From contig JASBZH010000002.1 in assembly GCA_029983555.1 (NCBI GenBank), forward strand, positions 1 to 64,000: a stretch of 64,000 nt of DNA, written 5' to 3'. Source of the DNA: Peptoniphilus sp. Its GTDB lineage: Bacteria > Bacillota > Clostridia > Tissierellales > Peptoniphilaceae. A program made the position numbers and the translations under genes. Below the pieces are notes generated by a model, which was given only the letters and a program-made list of their open reading frames with translations, had not been told where the DNA came from and ran no database searches. Of this stretch, positions 53,106 to 61,508 are shown piece after piece (position 1 is the stretch's first letter; every line of letters starts with the position of its first letter).

Positions 53106-53312
53106 AATTTTAAAAAACGAAGACTTTGAAGAGAAGAGTAGATTTAATAAAATTTACAGAGAGGAAATGTCGGCTGAAAATTTCTAGTTTTATTATTTTG
53201 AAAACTAACTTGGAGTCCTGCAGAAAACTGTAGCGTTGGGCGCGTTAAGTCTTTTGAGATTAATTAAGGTGGAACCGCGGTCTATCGTCCTTTGGGATGG
53301 TAGACTTTTTTT
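53106..53312 (+). ncRNA. T-box leader of thrS, threonine specifier
   Basis: A T-box riboswitch. Stem I has a distal GAAATGTCGGCTGAAAATTTC hairpin. The specifier loop reads GAAAACTAACTTGGAGT with ACT (53204-53206) for Thr, the T-box motif is AAGGTGGAACCGCGG (53267-53281), and the terminator pairs GTCTATCGTCC with GGGATGGTAGAC before T7 (53306-53312). The variable base A fits a discriminator U, which Firmicute tRNA-Thr carries. This known case calibrates the specifier reading of the two T-boxes near 19-21 kb. Confidence 0.96.
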
Positions 53313-53339
53313 ATTGCAAAATATTTTAAGGAGGAAAAA

Positions 53340-55250
53340 ATGATTATTAAATTACCAGATGGTTCAGAAAAAGAGTATGAAAAGGGAGTAAAAGTTTCTA
53401 AAGTTACTCAAGATATTTCCATGGGATTATATAGAGCATCTGTTGGAGCAGTTGTAAATGGAGAAATTCGTGGAAACGAAGAGACAATTGATGAAGATGC
53501 TGAATTTAAAGTTGTAAAATTCGAAGACAAAGAAGGAAAACAAATCTTTTGGCACACAGCTTCTCATTTAATGGCTTATGCAATTCAAGAACTTTTCCCT
53601 GGCACTAAATTCGCGATAGGACCTGCTATTGAAACAGGATTCTATTATGATTTAGATTCTGAACACAAATTTGTAGAAGAAGATTTCAAAAAAATTGAAG
53701 ATAAAATGAAAGAGCTTGCAAAAAAAGATTTTGAAGTTGAAAGAATTGAAATTTCAAGAGAAGAAGCTCTTAAGAAGTTTGAAGAAATGGACCAATCATA
53801 TAAAGTAGAACTTATAAATGACTTACCTGAAGGAGAAAATATAACTCTTTACAAGATGGGAGACTTCATAGATCTTTGCAAAGGACCTCATTTAACATCT
53901 ACTAAATCTATAAAATCTGTTAAACTTTTATCAACTGCAGGAGCATATTGGAGAGGGGACTCCAACAATAAGATGCTTCAAAGAATTTATGGAATTGCTT
54001 TTGAAAAACAAAAACAATTAGATGAATTTATTGAGAGAAGAGAAGAAGCAGAAAAAAGAGACCACAGAAAAATTGGTAAAGATTTAGATTTATTCTCAAT
54101 TCACGAAGAAGGTCCAGGATTCCCATTCTTCCATCCAAAGGGAATGATTTTAAGAAATAATCTTCTAAACTGGTGGAGAGACGTATTGGAAGAAAACGGA
54201 TATGGAGAAATTAAAACTCCAGTTATATTAAATGAAGAATTATGGCACAAATCAGGTCACTGGGATCACTACAAAGAAAATATGTACTTTACAAAGATAG
54301 ATGAAGCAGACTATGCAGTTAAACCAATGAACTGCCCAGGATCTGTACTTGTTTATGGATCAGAACCACATTCTTATAGAGATCTTCCACTAAGACTTGC
54401 TGAATTTGGACTTGTTCACAGACATGAACTTTCAGGAGCCCTTCATGGATTATTTAGAGTAAGAGCATTTACTCAAGATGATGCTCACGTATATTGTTTA
54501 TTTGATCAAGTTAAAGATGAAGTATTTAAGATGATTGAACTTGCTGATTATCTATATTCTACTTTTGGATTTAAATATTCAATTGAACTTTCTACTAGAC
54601 CTGATGACTACATGGGAGATTTAGAATCTTGGGAATTGGCAGAATCTTCACTTAAAGAAGCTTTAGAAGAAAAAGGAATCCCATATGTAATTAACGAAGG
54701 CGACGGTGCTTTCTATGGTCCAAAGATTGACTTCCACTTAGAAGATGCAATTGGAAGAACTTGGCAATGTGGTACAATCCAACTTGATTTCCAAATGCCA
54801 GAAAATTTTGATTTAACTTATATAAATGAAGATGGAGAAAAAGAAAGACCAGTAATGCTTCATAGAGCTCTACTTGGATCAGTAGAAAGATTTATGGGTA
54901 TTTTAATTGAACACTTTGCAGGAAAATTCCCACTATGGCTTGCACCTGTTCAAATATCAATAATTCCAGTTTCTGATAAATACAATGACTTTGCAAATGA
55001 TCTTAAATCTAAATTTAAAGACGAAGGATTTAGAGTTGAAGTTGACGGAAGAGCAGAAAAAGTTGGAAAGAAAATTCGTGAAGCTCAACTTAAGAAAATT
55101 AATTACATGTTGGTAATTGGTGAACAAGAAGTTGAATCAGGAAAACTTTCTGTAAGAAAGAGATCTGGAGAAGAACTTAAAGACGTAGATTTCGATAAGT
55201 TTGTTGAAGAACTAAAAGAAGAAATAAAAAATAAAACAATCACAGATTAA
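53340..55250 (+). CDS. thrS: threonyl-tRNA synthetase
   Basis: Charges tRNA-Thr. The 636 residues have an N-terminal TGS domain, the editing domain with HTASHLMAYAIQELFPG and KGPHLTSTKSIK, and the class II core with MNCPGSVLVYGSEPHSYRDLPLRLAEFG. The core continues through TQDDAHVYC and QLDFQMPENFDLTY; the C-terminal anticodon-binding domain completes it. Zinc ligands (Cys, His, His) are in place. AAGGAGG precedes the ATG. Controlled by the upstream T-box. Confidence 0.98.
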   Translation: MIIKLPDGSEKEYEKGVKVSKVTQDISMGLYRASVGAVVNGEIRGNEETIDEDAEFKVVKFEDKEGKQIFWHTASHLMAYAIQELFPGTKFAIGPAIETGFYYDLDSEHKFVEEDFKKIEDKMKELAKKDFEVERIEISREEALKKFEEMDQSYKVELINDLPEGENITLYKMGDFIDLCKGPHLTSTKSIKSVKLLSTAGAYWRGDSNNKMLQRIYGIAFEKQKQLDEFIERREEAEKRDHRKIGKDLDLFSIHEEGPGFPFFHPKGMILRNNLLNWWRDVLEENGYGEIKTPVILNEELWHKSGHWDHYKENMYFTKIDEADYAVKPMNCPGSVLVYGSEPHSYRDLPLRLAEFGLVHRHELSGALHGLFRVRAFTQDDAHVYCLFDQVKDEVFKMIELADYLYSTFGFKYSIELSTRPDDYMGDLESWELAESSLKEALEEKGIPYVINEGDGAFYGPKIDFHLEDAIGRTWQCGTIQLDFQMPENFDLTYINEDGEKERPVMLHRALLGSVERFMGILIEHFAGKFPLWLAPVQISIIPVSDKYNDFANDLKSKFKDEGFRVEVDGRAEKVGKKIREAQLKKINYMLVIGEQEVESGKLSVRKRSGEELKDVDFDKFVEELKEEIKNKTITD

Positions 55251-55269
55251 TCAAAACCAAATAATTTAT

Positions 55270-55299
55270 AAAAGGCAGGTGCAATTGCATCTGTCTTTT
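55270..55299 (+). terminator. terminator after thrS
   Basis: AAAAGGCAGGTGCAA and TTGCATCTGTCTTTT (55270-55299) form a long stem with a G-U and a mismatch, then a T-rich tail. The remaining bases to 55480 are AT-rich with nothing I can identify. Confidence 0.75.
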
Positions 55300-55483
55300 A
55301 CTTTTAATTATAAAATTTTCTATAAAACATTTAAATTTTCATTCAGATTGTGATATAGTATGTAGAATTAAATCTAATATACTTACTTAGAATATATGGA
55401 TATATTTTAAATTTTAAAGAATTTTGTGGCAGTTTTATTTTAATTTATTTTTATAAAAATAATATGATTTTTAGAATAAAAAA

Positions 55484-55512
55484 TTGATTTTATCGCTAAT
55501 TTATGGTATTAT
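55484..55512 (+). promoter_or_regulatory. promoter of rplU operon
   Basis: TTGATT (55484-55489), 17 bases, extended TGG-TATTAT (55507-55512). Confidence 0.65.
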
Positions 55513-55518
55513 AATTAA

Positions 55519-55586
55519 CTGTAACCGCTCAGATTAGGTCTTAAAAAATACTTACCTATGATGGCGAGTCTTGTAATGAGGAGGTG
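55519..55586 (+). ncRNA. ribosomal L21 leader
   Basis: A short leader between the promoter and rplU, in the position of the Firmicute L21 leader. GACTCGCCAT is complementary to the region with ATGGCGAGTC near 55560, and AACCGCTCAGATTAGGTC precedes it. The assignment rests on position and size more than on structure I can prove. Confidence 0.55.
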
Positions 55587-55591
55587 CTACA

Positions 55592-55900
55592 ATGTACGCA
55601 ATTATCGAAACTGGTGGAAAACAATATACTGTTGAAGCTGGTGCAAAAATCAAAGTTGAAAAATTAGATTTAAACGAAGGTGATCAAGTTACTTTCGATA
55701 AAGTACTTTTTGTATCTGGTGATACTCCAAAAGTTGGAGCTCCATATGTAGAAGGTGCTAAAGTAAACGGCAAAGTTTTAGCTCAAGGTAAAAACAAAAA
55801 AGTTATTGTTTACAAATATAAATCTAAGAAAAATGAAAGAAAGAAAAGAGGACACCGTCAACCATACACTTTAGTTGAAATTTCTGATGTAGCAGTATGA
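55592..55900 (+). CDS. rplU: ribosomal protein L21 (bL21)
   Basis: A 102-residue 50S protein starting [19 protein letters not shown], with [23 protein letters not shown] at the C-terminus. GAGGAGGTG precedes the ATG. Its stop overlaps the Prp start (ATGA). Confidence 0.98.
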   Translation: MYAIIETGGKQYTVEAGAKIKVEKLDLNEGDQVTFDKVLFVSGDTPKVGAPYVEGAKVNGKVLAQGKNKKVIVYKYKSKKNERKKRGHRQPYTLVEISDVAV

Positions 55901-56244
55901 CAAATATTTCCATATTTAAAATAGGAGACTACTACAAAGGATTTATATTTGACGGACATGCTTCTGAAGGTGATTTGGAAAATTATGTCTGTTCAAGTCT
56001 TTCTACTTTAAGTCAAACTTTATATTTTACTTTAATTGATAAGTTAAATGTATCTGACGATAAAGTTAGAGATGTTCAAGATGACGGATATCTAGAAATT
56101 GATATATTAGATAAAAATATTTTTAAGCGAAATGATGTTCAAACTTGCTTTGAATTTATGATTGAGGGGATTGAGCTTATTAAGTCGCAATACCCACAGT
56201 ATTTAACTCTAAAGGTTGTGGAGGTGCAGAATGATAAAATTTGA
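55897..56244 (+). CDS. prp: ribosomal-processing cysteine protease Prp
   Basis: A 115-residue protease that removes the N-terminal extension of L27 in Firmicutes. The catalytic His and Cys are in [21 protein letters not shown] (H about 20, C about 32), 12 residues apart as in the family. It lies between rplU and rpmA as usual. It has no ribosome site of its own and is coupled to rplU. Its end overlaps the L27 start. Confidence 0.93.
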   Translation: MTNISIFKIGDYYKGFIFDGHASEGDLENYVCSSLSTLSQTLYFTLIDKLNVSDDKVRDVQDDGYLEIDILDKNIFKRNDVQTCFEFMIEGIELIKSQYPQYLTLKVVEVQNDKI

Positions 56245-56524
56245 TTTATTGCTTTTTTCTTCTAAAAAAGGAGCAGGTTCTTCAAAGAACGGTCGTGATT
56301 CAAACGCCAAGAGATTAGGTGTTAAGAGAGGCGATGGTCAATTTGTTAAAGCTGGAAATATTCTAGTAAGACAAAGAGGAACTAAAATTCATCCAGGCGA
56401 AAATGTAATGCGTGGTTCTGATGATACACTATTTGCTACTGCAGATGGTATCCTAAGATTTACAACTAAAGGCAAAGGCGGAAAGAAATTTGCCAGCGTT
56501 GAAGAAAAAGCTGAATTAGCATAA
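56231..56524 (+). CDS. rpmA: ribosomal protein L27 (bL27) with Prp-cleavable extension
   Basis: A 97-residue 50S protein near the peptidyl transferase centre. The true start is the ATG at 56231 behind GGAGGTG. It begins [24 protein letters not shown]. Compared with the usual LNLQFFA before SKKG, the extension has the same length but reads FDLLLFS. This implies cleavage between the two serines by Prp. Confidence 0.96.
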   Translation: MIKFDLLLFSSKKGAGSSKNGRDSNAKRLGVKRGDGQFVKAGNILVRQRGTKIHPGENVMRGSDDTLFATADGILRFTTKGKGGKKFASVEEKAELA

Positions 56525-56536
56525 GATTTTTTTAAG

Positions 56537-56567
56537 AAAGCAAGGGTAACCTTGCTTTTTGTTTTTT
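56537..56567 (+). terminator. terminator after rpmA
   Basis: AAAGCAAGG (56537-56545) and CCTTGCTTT (56550-56558), then T-rich tail. Confidence 0.85.
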
Positions 56568-56630
56568 CTAAAAAATTTCACAAAACTTTTTTCTAGCTCA
56601 CAAGACTATCAAGAATTTAACAAGTATTTA

Positions 56631-56639
56631 TGATATAAT
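56631..56639 (+). promoter_or_regulatory. extended -10 promoter of obg operon
   Basis: TGA-TATAAT (TATAAT at 56634-56639), 21 bases before the ATG; same form as the ireB promoter. Confidence 0.55.
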
Positions 56640-56660
56640 TTTAGAAAACGTGAGGTAATT

Positions 56661-57938
56661 ATGTTTATTGATATAGCAAATATTAAATTAAAAGCAGGCA
56701 ATGGAGGCGATGGTGCTGTTGCCTGGAGAAGAGAAAAATTTGAACCAGCTGGTGGTCCAGCTGGCGGTGATGGAGGCCGAGGCGGAGATATTATTGTAAG
56801 AACTGATGGTGGTCTGCACACGCTCATGGATTTTCGCTACAAAAGAGAATATAAAGCTGAAAATGGCGAAAAGGGTATGAGTAAATTAAAATTTGGTAAA
56901 GACGGAAAAGACACGGTTTTAAAAGTTCCCGTTGGAACTTTAATTCGCGATGAAAAAACTGGTGGAGTACTTTACGATTTAAAAGAAGAGGGAATGGAAG
57001 TTGTAGTCTGCAAAGGTGGAAAAGGTGGCATGGGAAATGCCAGATTTAAGAATTCTACAAGGCAAGCTCCAACATTTGCACAAGCTGGAAGTCGTGGAGA
57101 AGAAAAAGAAATTATTTTAGAATTAAAATTAATTGCTGATGTAGGACTTGTTGGCTTCCCGAACGTTGGAAAATCAACACTTCTTTCGATTGTTACGAGT
57201 GCAAGACCTAAAATTGCAAATTATCATTTTACTACACTTTCTCCAAATTTGGGTGTAGTAAAATTAGATGAGGGAGAGTCTTTTGTAATAGCTGATATTC
57301 CTGGACTTATTGAAGGTGCTTCCGATGGTATTGGTCTTGGAGATGAATTTTTAAAACACATTGAAAGAACTGGAATCTTAGTTCACGTACTAGACGTATC
57401 AGGCCAAGAAGGAAGAGATCCAGTTGAAGATTTTTATAAGATAAATAATGAACTTGTAAGTTATAACGAAAGATTATCTAATAAGAGTCAAATTATTTTT
57501 GCAAATAAAATTGATATTCCTGGATCCGAAGAAAACTTAAAGAAACTAAAAGAAGAACTTGGCGGCAAGTACGAAATTATAGCAGGTTCTTGTGCTACTA
57601 CAGAAAACGTAGATAAATTAGTGAAGAAAATTTATGAAAATTTATCAAAAGTTGAAGACAATGAGTATGAAACTTATGATGAAAATTATGTCGAAGTAGT
57701 TGAAGAAAGAGAAGAGGGAATTAAGATATATAAGCAAAAGGAAACTGGTAGATATATTGTCGAAGGACCTTATATTGATAAATTAATTCGCTCAACTAAT
57801 TTTGATGACATTGAGTCTTTGAGATATTTCCAAGAAAATCTAAGAAAGAACAATGTGGTTAAAAAGTTAGAAGAACTCGGCATAGGTGAAGGTGAGTCAG
57901 TATTTATTGGCGGATATGAATTTGAATTTTTTGAATAG
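56661..57938 (+). CDS. obg: Obg/CgtA GTPase
   Basis: An essential GTPase in 50S assembly and stress control. The 425 residues have the Gly-rich Obg fold (GGDGAVAWRREKFEPAGGPAGGDGGRGG), G1 GFPNVGKST, G3 DIPGLIEGA, G4 ANKID and the C-terminal OCT domain ending FIGGYEFEFFE. GTGAGG precedes the ATG. It starts an operon of small ribosome and NAD genes. Confidence 0.97.
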   Translation: MFIDIANIKLKAGNGGDGAVAWRREKFEPAGGPAGGDGGRGGDIIVRTDGGLHTLMDFRYKREYKAENGEKGMSKLKFGKDGKDTVLKVPVGTLIRDEKTGGVLYDLKEEGMEVVVCKGGKGGMGNARFKNSTRQAPTFAQAGSRGEEKEIILELKLIADVGLVGFPNVGKSTLLSIVTSARPKIANYHFTTLSPNLGVVKLDEGESFVIADIPGLIEGASDGIGLGDEFLKHIERTGILVHVLDVSGQEGRDPVEDFYKINNELVSYNERLSNKSQIIFANKIDIPGSEENLKKLKEELGGKYEIIAGSCATTENVDKLVKKIYENLSKVEDNEYETYDENYVEVVEEREEGIKIYKQKETGRYIVEGPYIDKLIRSTNFDDIESLRYFQENLRKNNVVKKLEELGIGEGESVFIGGYEFEFFE

Positions 57939-57946
57939 GAGACGAT

Positions 57947-58234
57947 ATGTTAACAGGTAAACAGAGATCCTTTTTAAAAGGACTTGCTAATAAGAAAGAT
58001 CCACTAATTCAAGTGGGAAAAGATGGTATTAATGATGGATTTATAAAACAACTTGATAAACTTTTGGAAGACCATGAACTGGTAAAAATAAAGGTTCTTC
58101 AAAATAGTCCAGTTGAAGTGGATGAAATTGTCGATGAAATTATGGATAAAACTGGTGCTGAGTTTGTTCAAATGATAGGAAGTAAGCTCACTATTTATAG
58201 AGAATCCCAAGAAAATAAACAGATAGAATTGTGA
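57947..58234 (+). CDS. yhbY: YhbY-family RNA-binding protein
   Basis: A 95-residue CRM-domain protein that associates with pre-50S particles. It has LTGKQRSFLKGLANKKDPLIQVGKDGIND, the GxxG-like loop and the C-terminal IGSKLTIYR. Eight bases after obg. Confidence 0.94.
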   Translation: MLTGKQRSFLKGLANKKDPLIQVGKDGINDGFIKQLDKLLEDHELVKIKVLQNSPVEVDEIVDEIMDKTGAEFVQMIGSKLTIYRESQENKQIEL

Positions 58235-58839
58235 TGGAGAAGATAGGAATTTTTGGTGGGACTTTTAACCCCATCCACTCAGGACATTTGATGATTGCTG
58301 AATTTTTAAGGGAAGAATTAAAACTTGATAAAGTGTTATTTATCCCAACGGGCAATCCTCCCCACAAAGATTTAAATGTTTCGGCAATTGACAGATATAA
58401 AATGGTTAAAAGAGCTATAAAGACCAATGACAAGTTCGAAGTTACTGATATAGAAACAAAAAGAGAAAATTTATCTTATACAGTTGACACTATAAGAGAA
58501 TTAAAACTTATATACAGAAATGCCAAACTTTATTTTTTAATTGGACTAGACACATTATTTCAACTTAGAACTTGGAAAAAAATTGATGAACTTTCAAAAG
58601 AGATTGACTTTGCAGTTGCTCTTAGACCAAAATATATTGATATTTCTAAAATTAACGAAGAGATTTCTTATTTACAAGATAATTTTGATACAAATGTAGA
58701 AATTATTCACACTTTCCAACTTGAAATTTCTTCTACAGATCTTAGAAAGAGAATTAGAGATGGAAAATCTGTCAAGTATTTAATGCCTGATAATGTCATA
58801 GAGTACATCGAGGAGAATAATTTATATAAAAATGATTGA
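58234..58839 (+). CDS. nadD: nicotinate-nucleotide adenylyltransferase
   Basis: Joins nicotinate mononucleotide and ATP to give deamido-NAD, the substrate of nadE. The 201-residue protein has GIFGGTFNPIHSGHLMIAE (nucleotidyltransferase HxGH), PTGNPPHK and the C-terminal ISSTDLRKRI. The ATG at 58234 overlaps the yhbY stop; a GTG three bases earlier is possible. Next to yqeK as usual in Firmicutes. Confidence 0.96.
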   Translation: MEKIGIFGGTFNPIHSGHLMIAEFLREELKLDKVLFIPTGNPPHKDLNVSAIDRYKMVKRAIKTNDKFEVTDIETKRENLSYTVDTIRELKLIYRNAKLYFLIGLDTLFQLRTWKKIDELSKEIDFAVALRPKYIDISKINEEISYLQDNFDTNVEIIHTFQLEISSTDLRKRIRDGKSVKYLMPDNVIEYIEENNLYKND

Positions 58840-59404
58840 TGATATTTTTAGATATGAAGATGAAATTAAAAATAGAATTGGCGAAAAAAGATTTCAGCAC
58901 ACTTTGAGAGTTAAAGATACTGCAATAAAGCTTGCGAGAATTTACTCAGTGGATGAAGAGAAAGCTGAAATAGCAGGGTTTTTACACGATTGTGCTAAAA
59001 TTAGAGACATAGAATTATTAAAACAAAAATCTGCAGAGTACGGTCTTAATATTGAAGGTGAACTTGAAAAAGCTCCCCAAGTTATTCATGCATATCTTGG
59101 AAGTATTCTTGCCCAAAAACTTTATAATGTATGTGACAAGGACACTTTAAACGCCATAAAATATCATACAACTGGTAGAGAAAATATGTCGGATTTAGAA
59201 AAAATAATTTTTTTAGCAGATAGTACTGAACCTATGAGAAATTTTGAAGGTGTAGATAAACTCAGAGAACTTTCTGTTAAAGACTTAGACATGGCGATGT
59301 ATTATTCTCTAAATAACACCATAAAAATGCTAGCTGATAAAAATGTCTATATAGTTATTGACTCTATTAAAGCTAGAAATTTCTATAGGGAGATGGTTTA
59401 TTGA
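58832..59404 (+). CDS. yqeK: HD-domain hydrolase YqeK
   Basis: A 190-residue HD-domain phosphohydrolase; recent family work assigns diadenosine tetraphosphate hydrolysis to YqeK. Metal motifs are RFQHTLRV, GFLHDCAK (HD), HAYLGS and FLADSTEP. It overlaps nadD by eight bases and the following TTG by four. Confidence 0.95.
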   Translation: MIDDIFRYEDEIKNRIGEKRFQHTLRVKDTAIKLARIYSVDEEKAEIAGFLHDCAKIRDIELLKQKSAEYGLNIEGELEKAPQVIHAYLGSILAQKLYNVCDKDTLNAIKYHTTGRENMSDLEKIIFLADSTEPMRNFEGVDKLRELSVKDLDMAMYYSLNNTIKMLADKNVYIVIDSIKARNFYREMVY

Positions 59405-60279
59405 AATCTTTTTTTAGAGCTTTTTTTAGTACGCTACTTGTAATTTTAATTTTGGGACTTGGACTTGTCGCTGCATATTTTCACTTTTTTGATGAAAAAG
59501 ATACAGAAAAATTGAATGTAAATGGAGATGGACTCCAATTTTTACTATTGGGTGTTGACTCTTTGGATTCTAAAAACGCAGACAATGCGAGATCAGACAC
59601 AATTATGATTATAAATGTAAACCCCAAGGATTCAAGTGTCAATATAATGTCCATACCTAGAGATACTTATACAAAAATAAGTGGATATAGAAATCAAAAG
59701 ATAAATCATTCTTATAAATATGGCGGAACTGAGCTAACTCTTGATACTGTAAACAATTTATTGGGTACCAATATTAAACATTACATTACAATAGATTATA
59801 GATTTGTTGAGTCTGTTGTCGATGATTTGGGCGGTATAACTGTAGATGTTCTTATAGACATGAAGTACGAAGACCCTACAGCCAATCCACCACTTCATAT
59901 TGATATAAATAAGGGAACGCAAACTTTAAATGGAAATGATGCAGTTGGCTTTTTGAGATTTAGAAAAGGCTATGCCAATGCCGATCTTGGAAGAGTAGAA
60001 GCACAGCAACAATTTATGAGTGCGTTATTTTCTAAAATAAAAGATCCAAAAATTATTTTAAGTACACCAAAATTACTCAAATCTTATATAAATTATAGTG
60101 AAAATAATATGTCTGCAAAGGAACTTATAAAGCTTGCTTTTAGTATGAAAAATATGACAAGTGATAATATAAATACAAATACTTTGCCAGGATATCCAAA
60201 ATATAAGGGCGGTGTATCTTACTATATAATGGACGAGAATGAAGCAGATGTTATGTTAGTAAATGCAGGTTTCAAATAA
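59401..60279 (+). CDS. LytR-CpsA-Psr (LCP) family protein
   Basis: A membrane-anchored phosphotransferase of 292 residues that attaches anionic polymers to peptidoglycan. It has one N-terminal membrane helix (residues 8-30), then QFLLLGVDSLD, DNARSDTIMIINVNP, SIPRDTYTKISGY, KINHSYKYGG and GFLRFRKGYANADLGRVEAQQQF, holding the Asp and Arg residues of the LCP site. TTG start overlapping yqeK. Confidence 0.93.
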   Translation: MKSFFRAFFSTLLVILILGLGLVAAYFHFFDEKDTEKLNVNGDGLQFLLLGVDSLDSKNADNARSDTIMIINVNPKDSSVNIMSIPRDTYTKISGYRNQKINHSYKYGGTELTLDTVNNLLGTNIKHYITIDYRFVESVVDDLGGITVDVLIDMKYEDPTANPPLHIDINKGTQTLNGNDAVGFLRFRKGYANADLGRVEAQQQFMSALFSKIKDPKIILSTPKLLKSYINYSENNMSAKELIKLAFSMKNMTSDNINTNTLPGYPKYKGGVSYYIMDENEADVMLVNAGFK

Positions 60280-60290
60280 GAGGTGAACCA

Positions 60291-60641
60291 ATGGAGAATA
60301 AAAAGTTAGATATTATTGTAGATTCTTGTGAATCAAAAAAGGGAATTGATATTAAGGTACTTGATATCAAGGGTATGACTTCAGTTGCCGATTATTTTGT
60401 GATTGTAAGTGGTAACTCATCTACTCAAGTATCTGCTCTTGCAGATGAAATTGAATTTAAGATGGAAAAAGAGGGTTACGAACTCTATAACAGTGAAGGC
60501 AAGAACTCTAGCAGATGGATTTTGTTAGATTTTGGTGATATAATAGTACATGTATTCCACAAGGATGAAAGAGAGTATTATAATCTCGAGAGATTGTGGA
60601 CTAAAGATAATGACGAGAATGAATTAAAGGAGGAAGTTTAA
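60291..60641 (+). CDS. rsfS: ribosomal silencing factor RsfS
   Basis: A 116-residue protein that binds L14 and blocks subunit joining in starvation. It has KKGIDIKVLDIKGMTSVADYFVIVSGNSSTQV, SRWILLDFGDIIVHVF and YYNLERLW, the family signature. AGAGGTGAA precedes the ATG. Confidence 0.96.
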   Translation: MENKKLDIIVDSCESKKGIDIKVLDIKGMTSVADYFVIVSGNSSTQVSALADEIEFKMEKEGYELYNSEGKNSSRWILLDFGDIIVHVFHKDEREYYNLERLWTKDNDENELKEEV

Positions 60642-61018
60642 TGTTAAACACACTACACACAGATAAGGCTCCTGCAGCAGTAGGACCATATTCTCAAGCA
60701 ATTGAAGTAAATGGAATTATTTACACATCAGGACAAATTCCACTAATTCCTGAGAGTGGAGAGCTTGTATCAGAAAGTATTGAAAAAGCTACTGAAAGAT
60801 CTCTAGAAAATGTTAAGGCAATTCTAGAAAATGCAGGTTCTAGTTTAGATAAGGCTATTAAAGTTAATATTTTCTTAGCTGATATGAATGACTTTGCAAA
60901 AGTTAATGAAATTTATGGAAAATATTTTAACGAACACAAACCAGCAAGATCTTGTGTTGAAGTTGCTAAACTTCCTAAAGATGCACTTATCGAAATTGAA
61001 GCAATTGCTGAAAAATAA
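60641..61018 (+). CDS. RidA-family enamine/imine deaminase
   Basis: A 125-residue Rid protein that removes reactive 2-aminoacrylate formed by PLP enzymes such as serine/threonine dehydratases. It has KAPAAVGPYSQAIEVNGIIYTSGQIPL, the active-site Arg in PARSCVEVAKLPKDALIEIEAIA (R about 104) and the full trimer core. AAGGAGG precedes the ATG, which overlaps rsfS. Confidence 0.95.
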   Translation: MLNTLHTDKAPAAVGPYSQAIEVNGIIYTSGQIPLIPESGELVSESIEKATERSLENVKAILENAGSSLDKAIKVNIFLADMNDFAKVNEIYGKYFNEHKPARSCVEVAKLPKDALIEIEAIAEK

Positions 61019-61023
61019 AATTT

Positions 61024-61049
61024 AAAGAGTCCTCAGGGACTCTTTTTTT
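61024..61049 (+). terminator. terminator after ridA
   Basis: AAAGAGTCC (61024-61032) pairs with GGACTCTTT, then T4 or more. The next ATG is ten bases later, so it may be partial. Confidence 0.85.
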
Positions 61050-61058
61050 GAGGTTGTA

Positions 61059-61352
61059 ATGAATAGAGAAATAGATGTTAATGAAATTGATAAAGTTGAA
61101 AATCCTTTTATAATAGACATAAGGGAAGATGACGAAGTAAAAGAGACCGGCACAATTAAAGATGCACTTCACATACCTATGAGTGAGATAAAAGGTAGAC
61201 TTACTGAAATACCAAAGGATAGGGATGTTTATATATTGTGTAGAAGTGGTCAAAGATCCAAAATGACAAGTTCTTTTTTAGGTATGCTTGGATATAAAAC
61301 TGTAAATCTTTCTGGAGGAATAATAAATTATAAAGGAAAGTTATATAAATAG
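61059..61352 (+). CDS. rhodanese-like protein
   Basis: A single rhodanese domain of 97 residues. It has IIDIREDDEVKETGTIKDALHIPMSEI, the active Cys loop YILCRSGQRSKM and GYKTVNLSGGIINYKG. The six-residue loop fits a sulfurtransferase handling persulfide. GAGG precedes the ATG. It may receive sulfur from the desulfurases at 35-38 kb. Confidence 0.93.
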   Translation: MNREIDVNEIDKVENPFIIDIREDDEVKETGTIKDALHIPMSEIKGRLTEIPKDRDVYILCRSGQRSKMTSSFLGMLGYKTVNLSGGIINYKGKLYK

Positions 61353-61441
61353 CTAGGTGTTTTTATAAAAGATATGAAATTAGATTTTTACTTTAGAAGT
61401 ATAAATTTTAAACATATCATTTTTATATTTTATTTCTATTT

Positions 61442-61469
61442 AAGGGATGCTTATCCCTTTTATTTTTTT
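61442..61469 (+). terminator. terminator after the rhodanese gene
   Basis: AAGGGAT (61442-61448), loop GCTT, ATCCCTT (61453-61459), then T-rich tail. Confidence 0.85.
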
Positions 61470-61482
61470 GTTATAAAATCTC

Positions 61483-61491
61483 TGTTATAAT
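61483..61491 (+). promoter_or_regulatory. extended -10 promoter of polA
   Basis: TGT-TATAAT, 18 bases before the polA start; no clear -35. Confidence 0.5.
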
Positions 61492-61508
61492 TAAAGAAGG
61501 AGGTTCTT

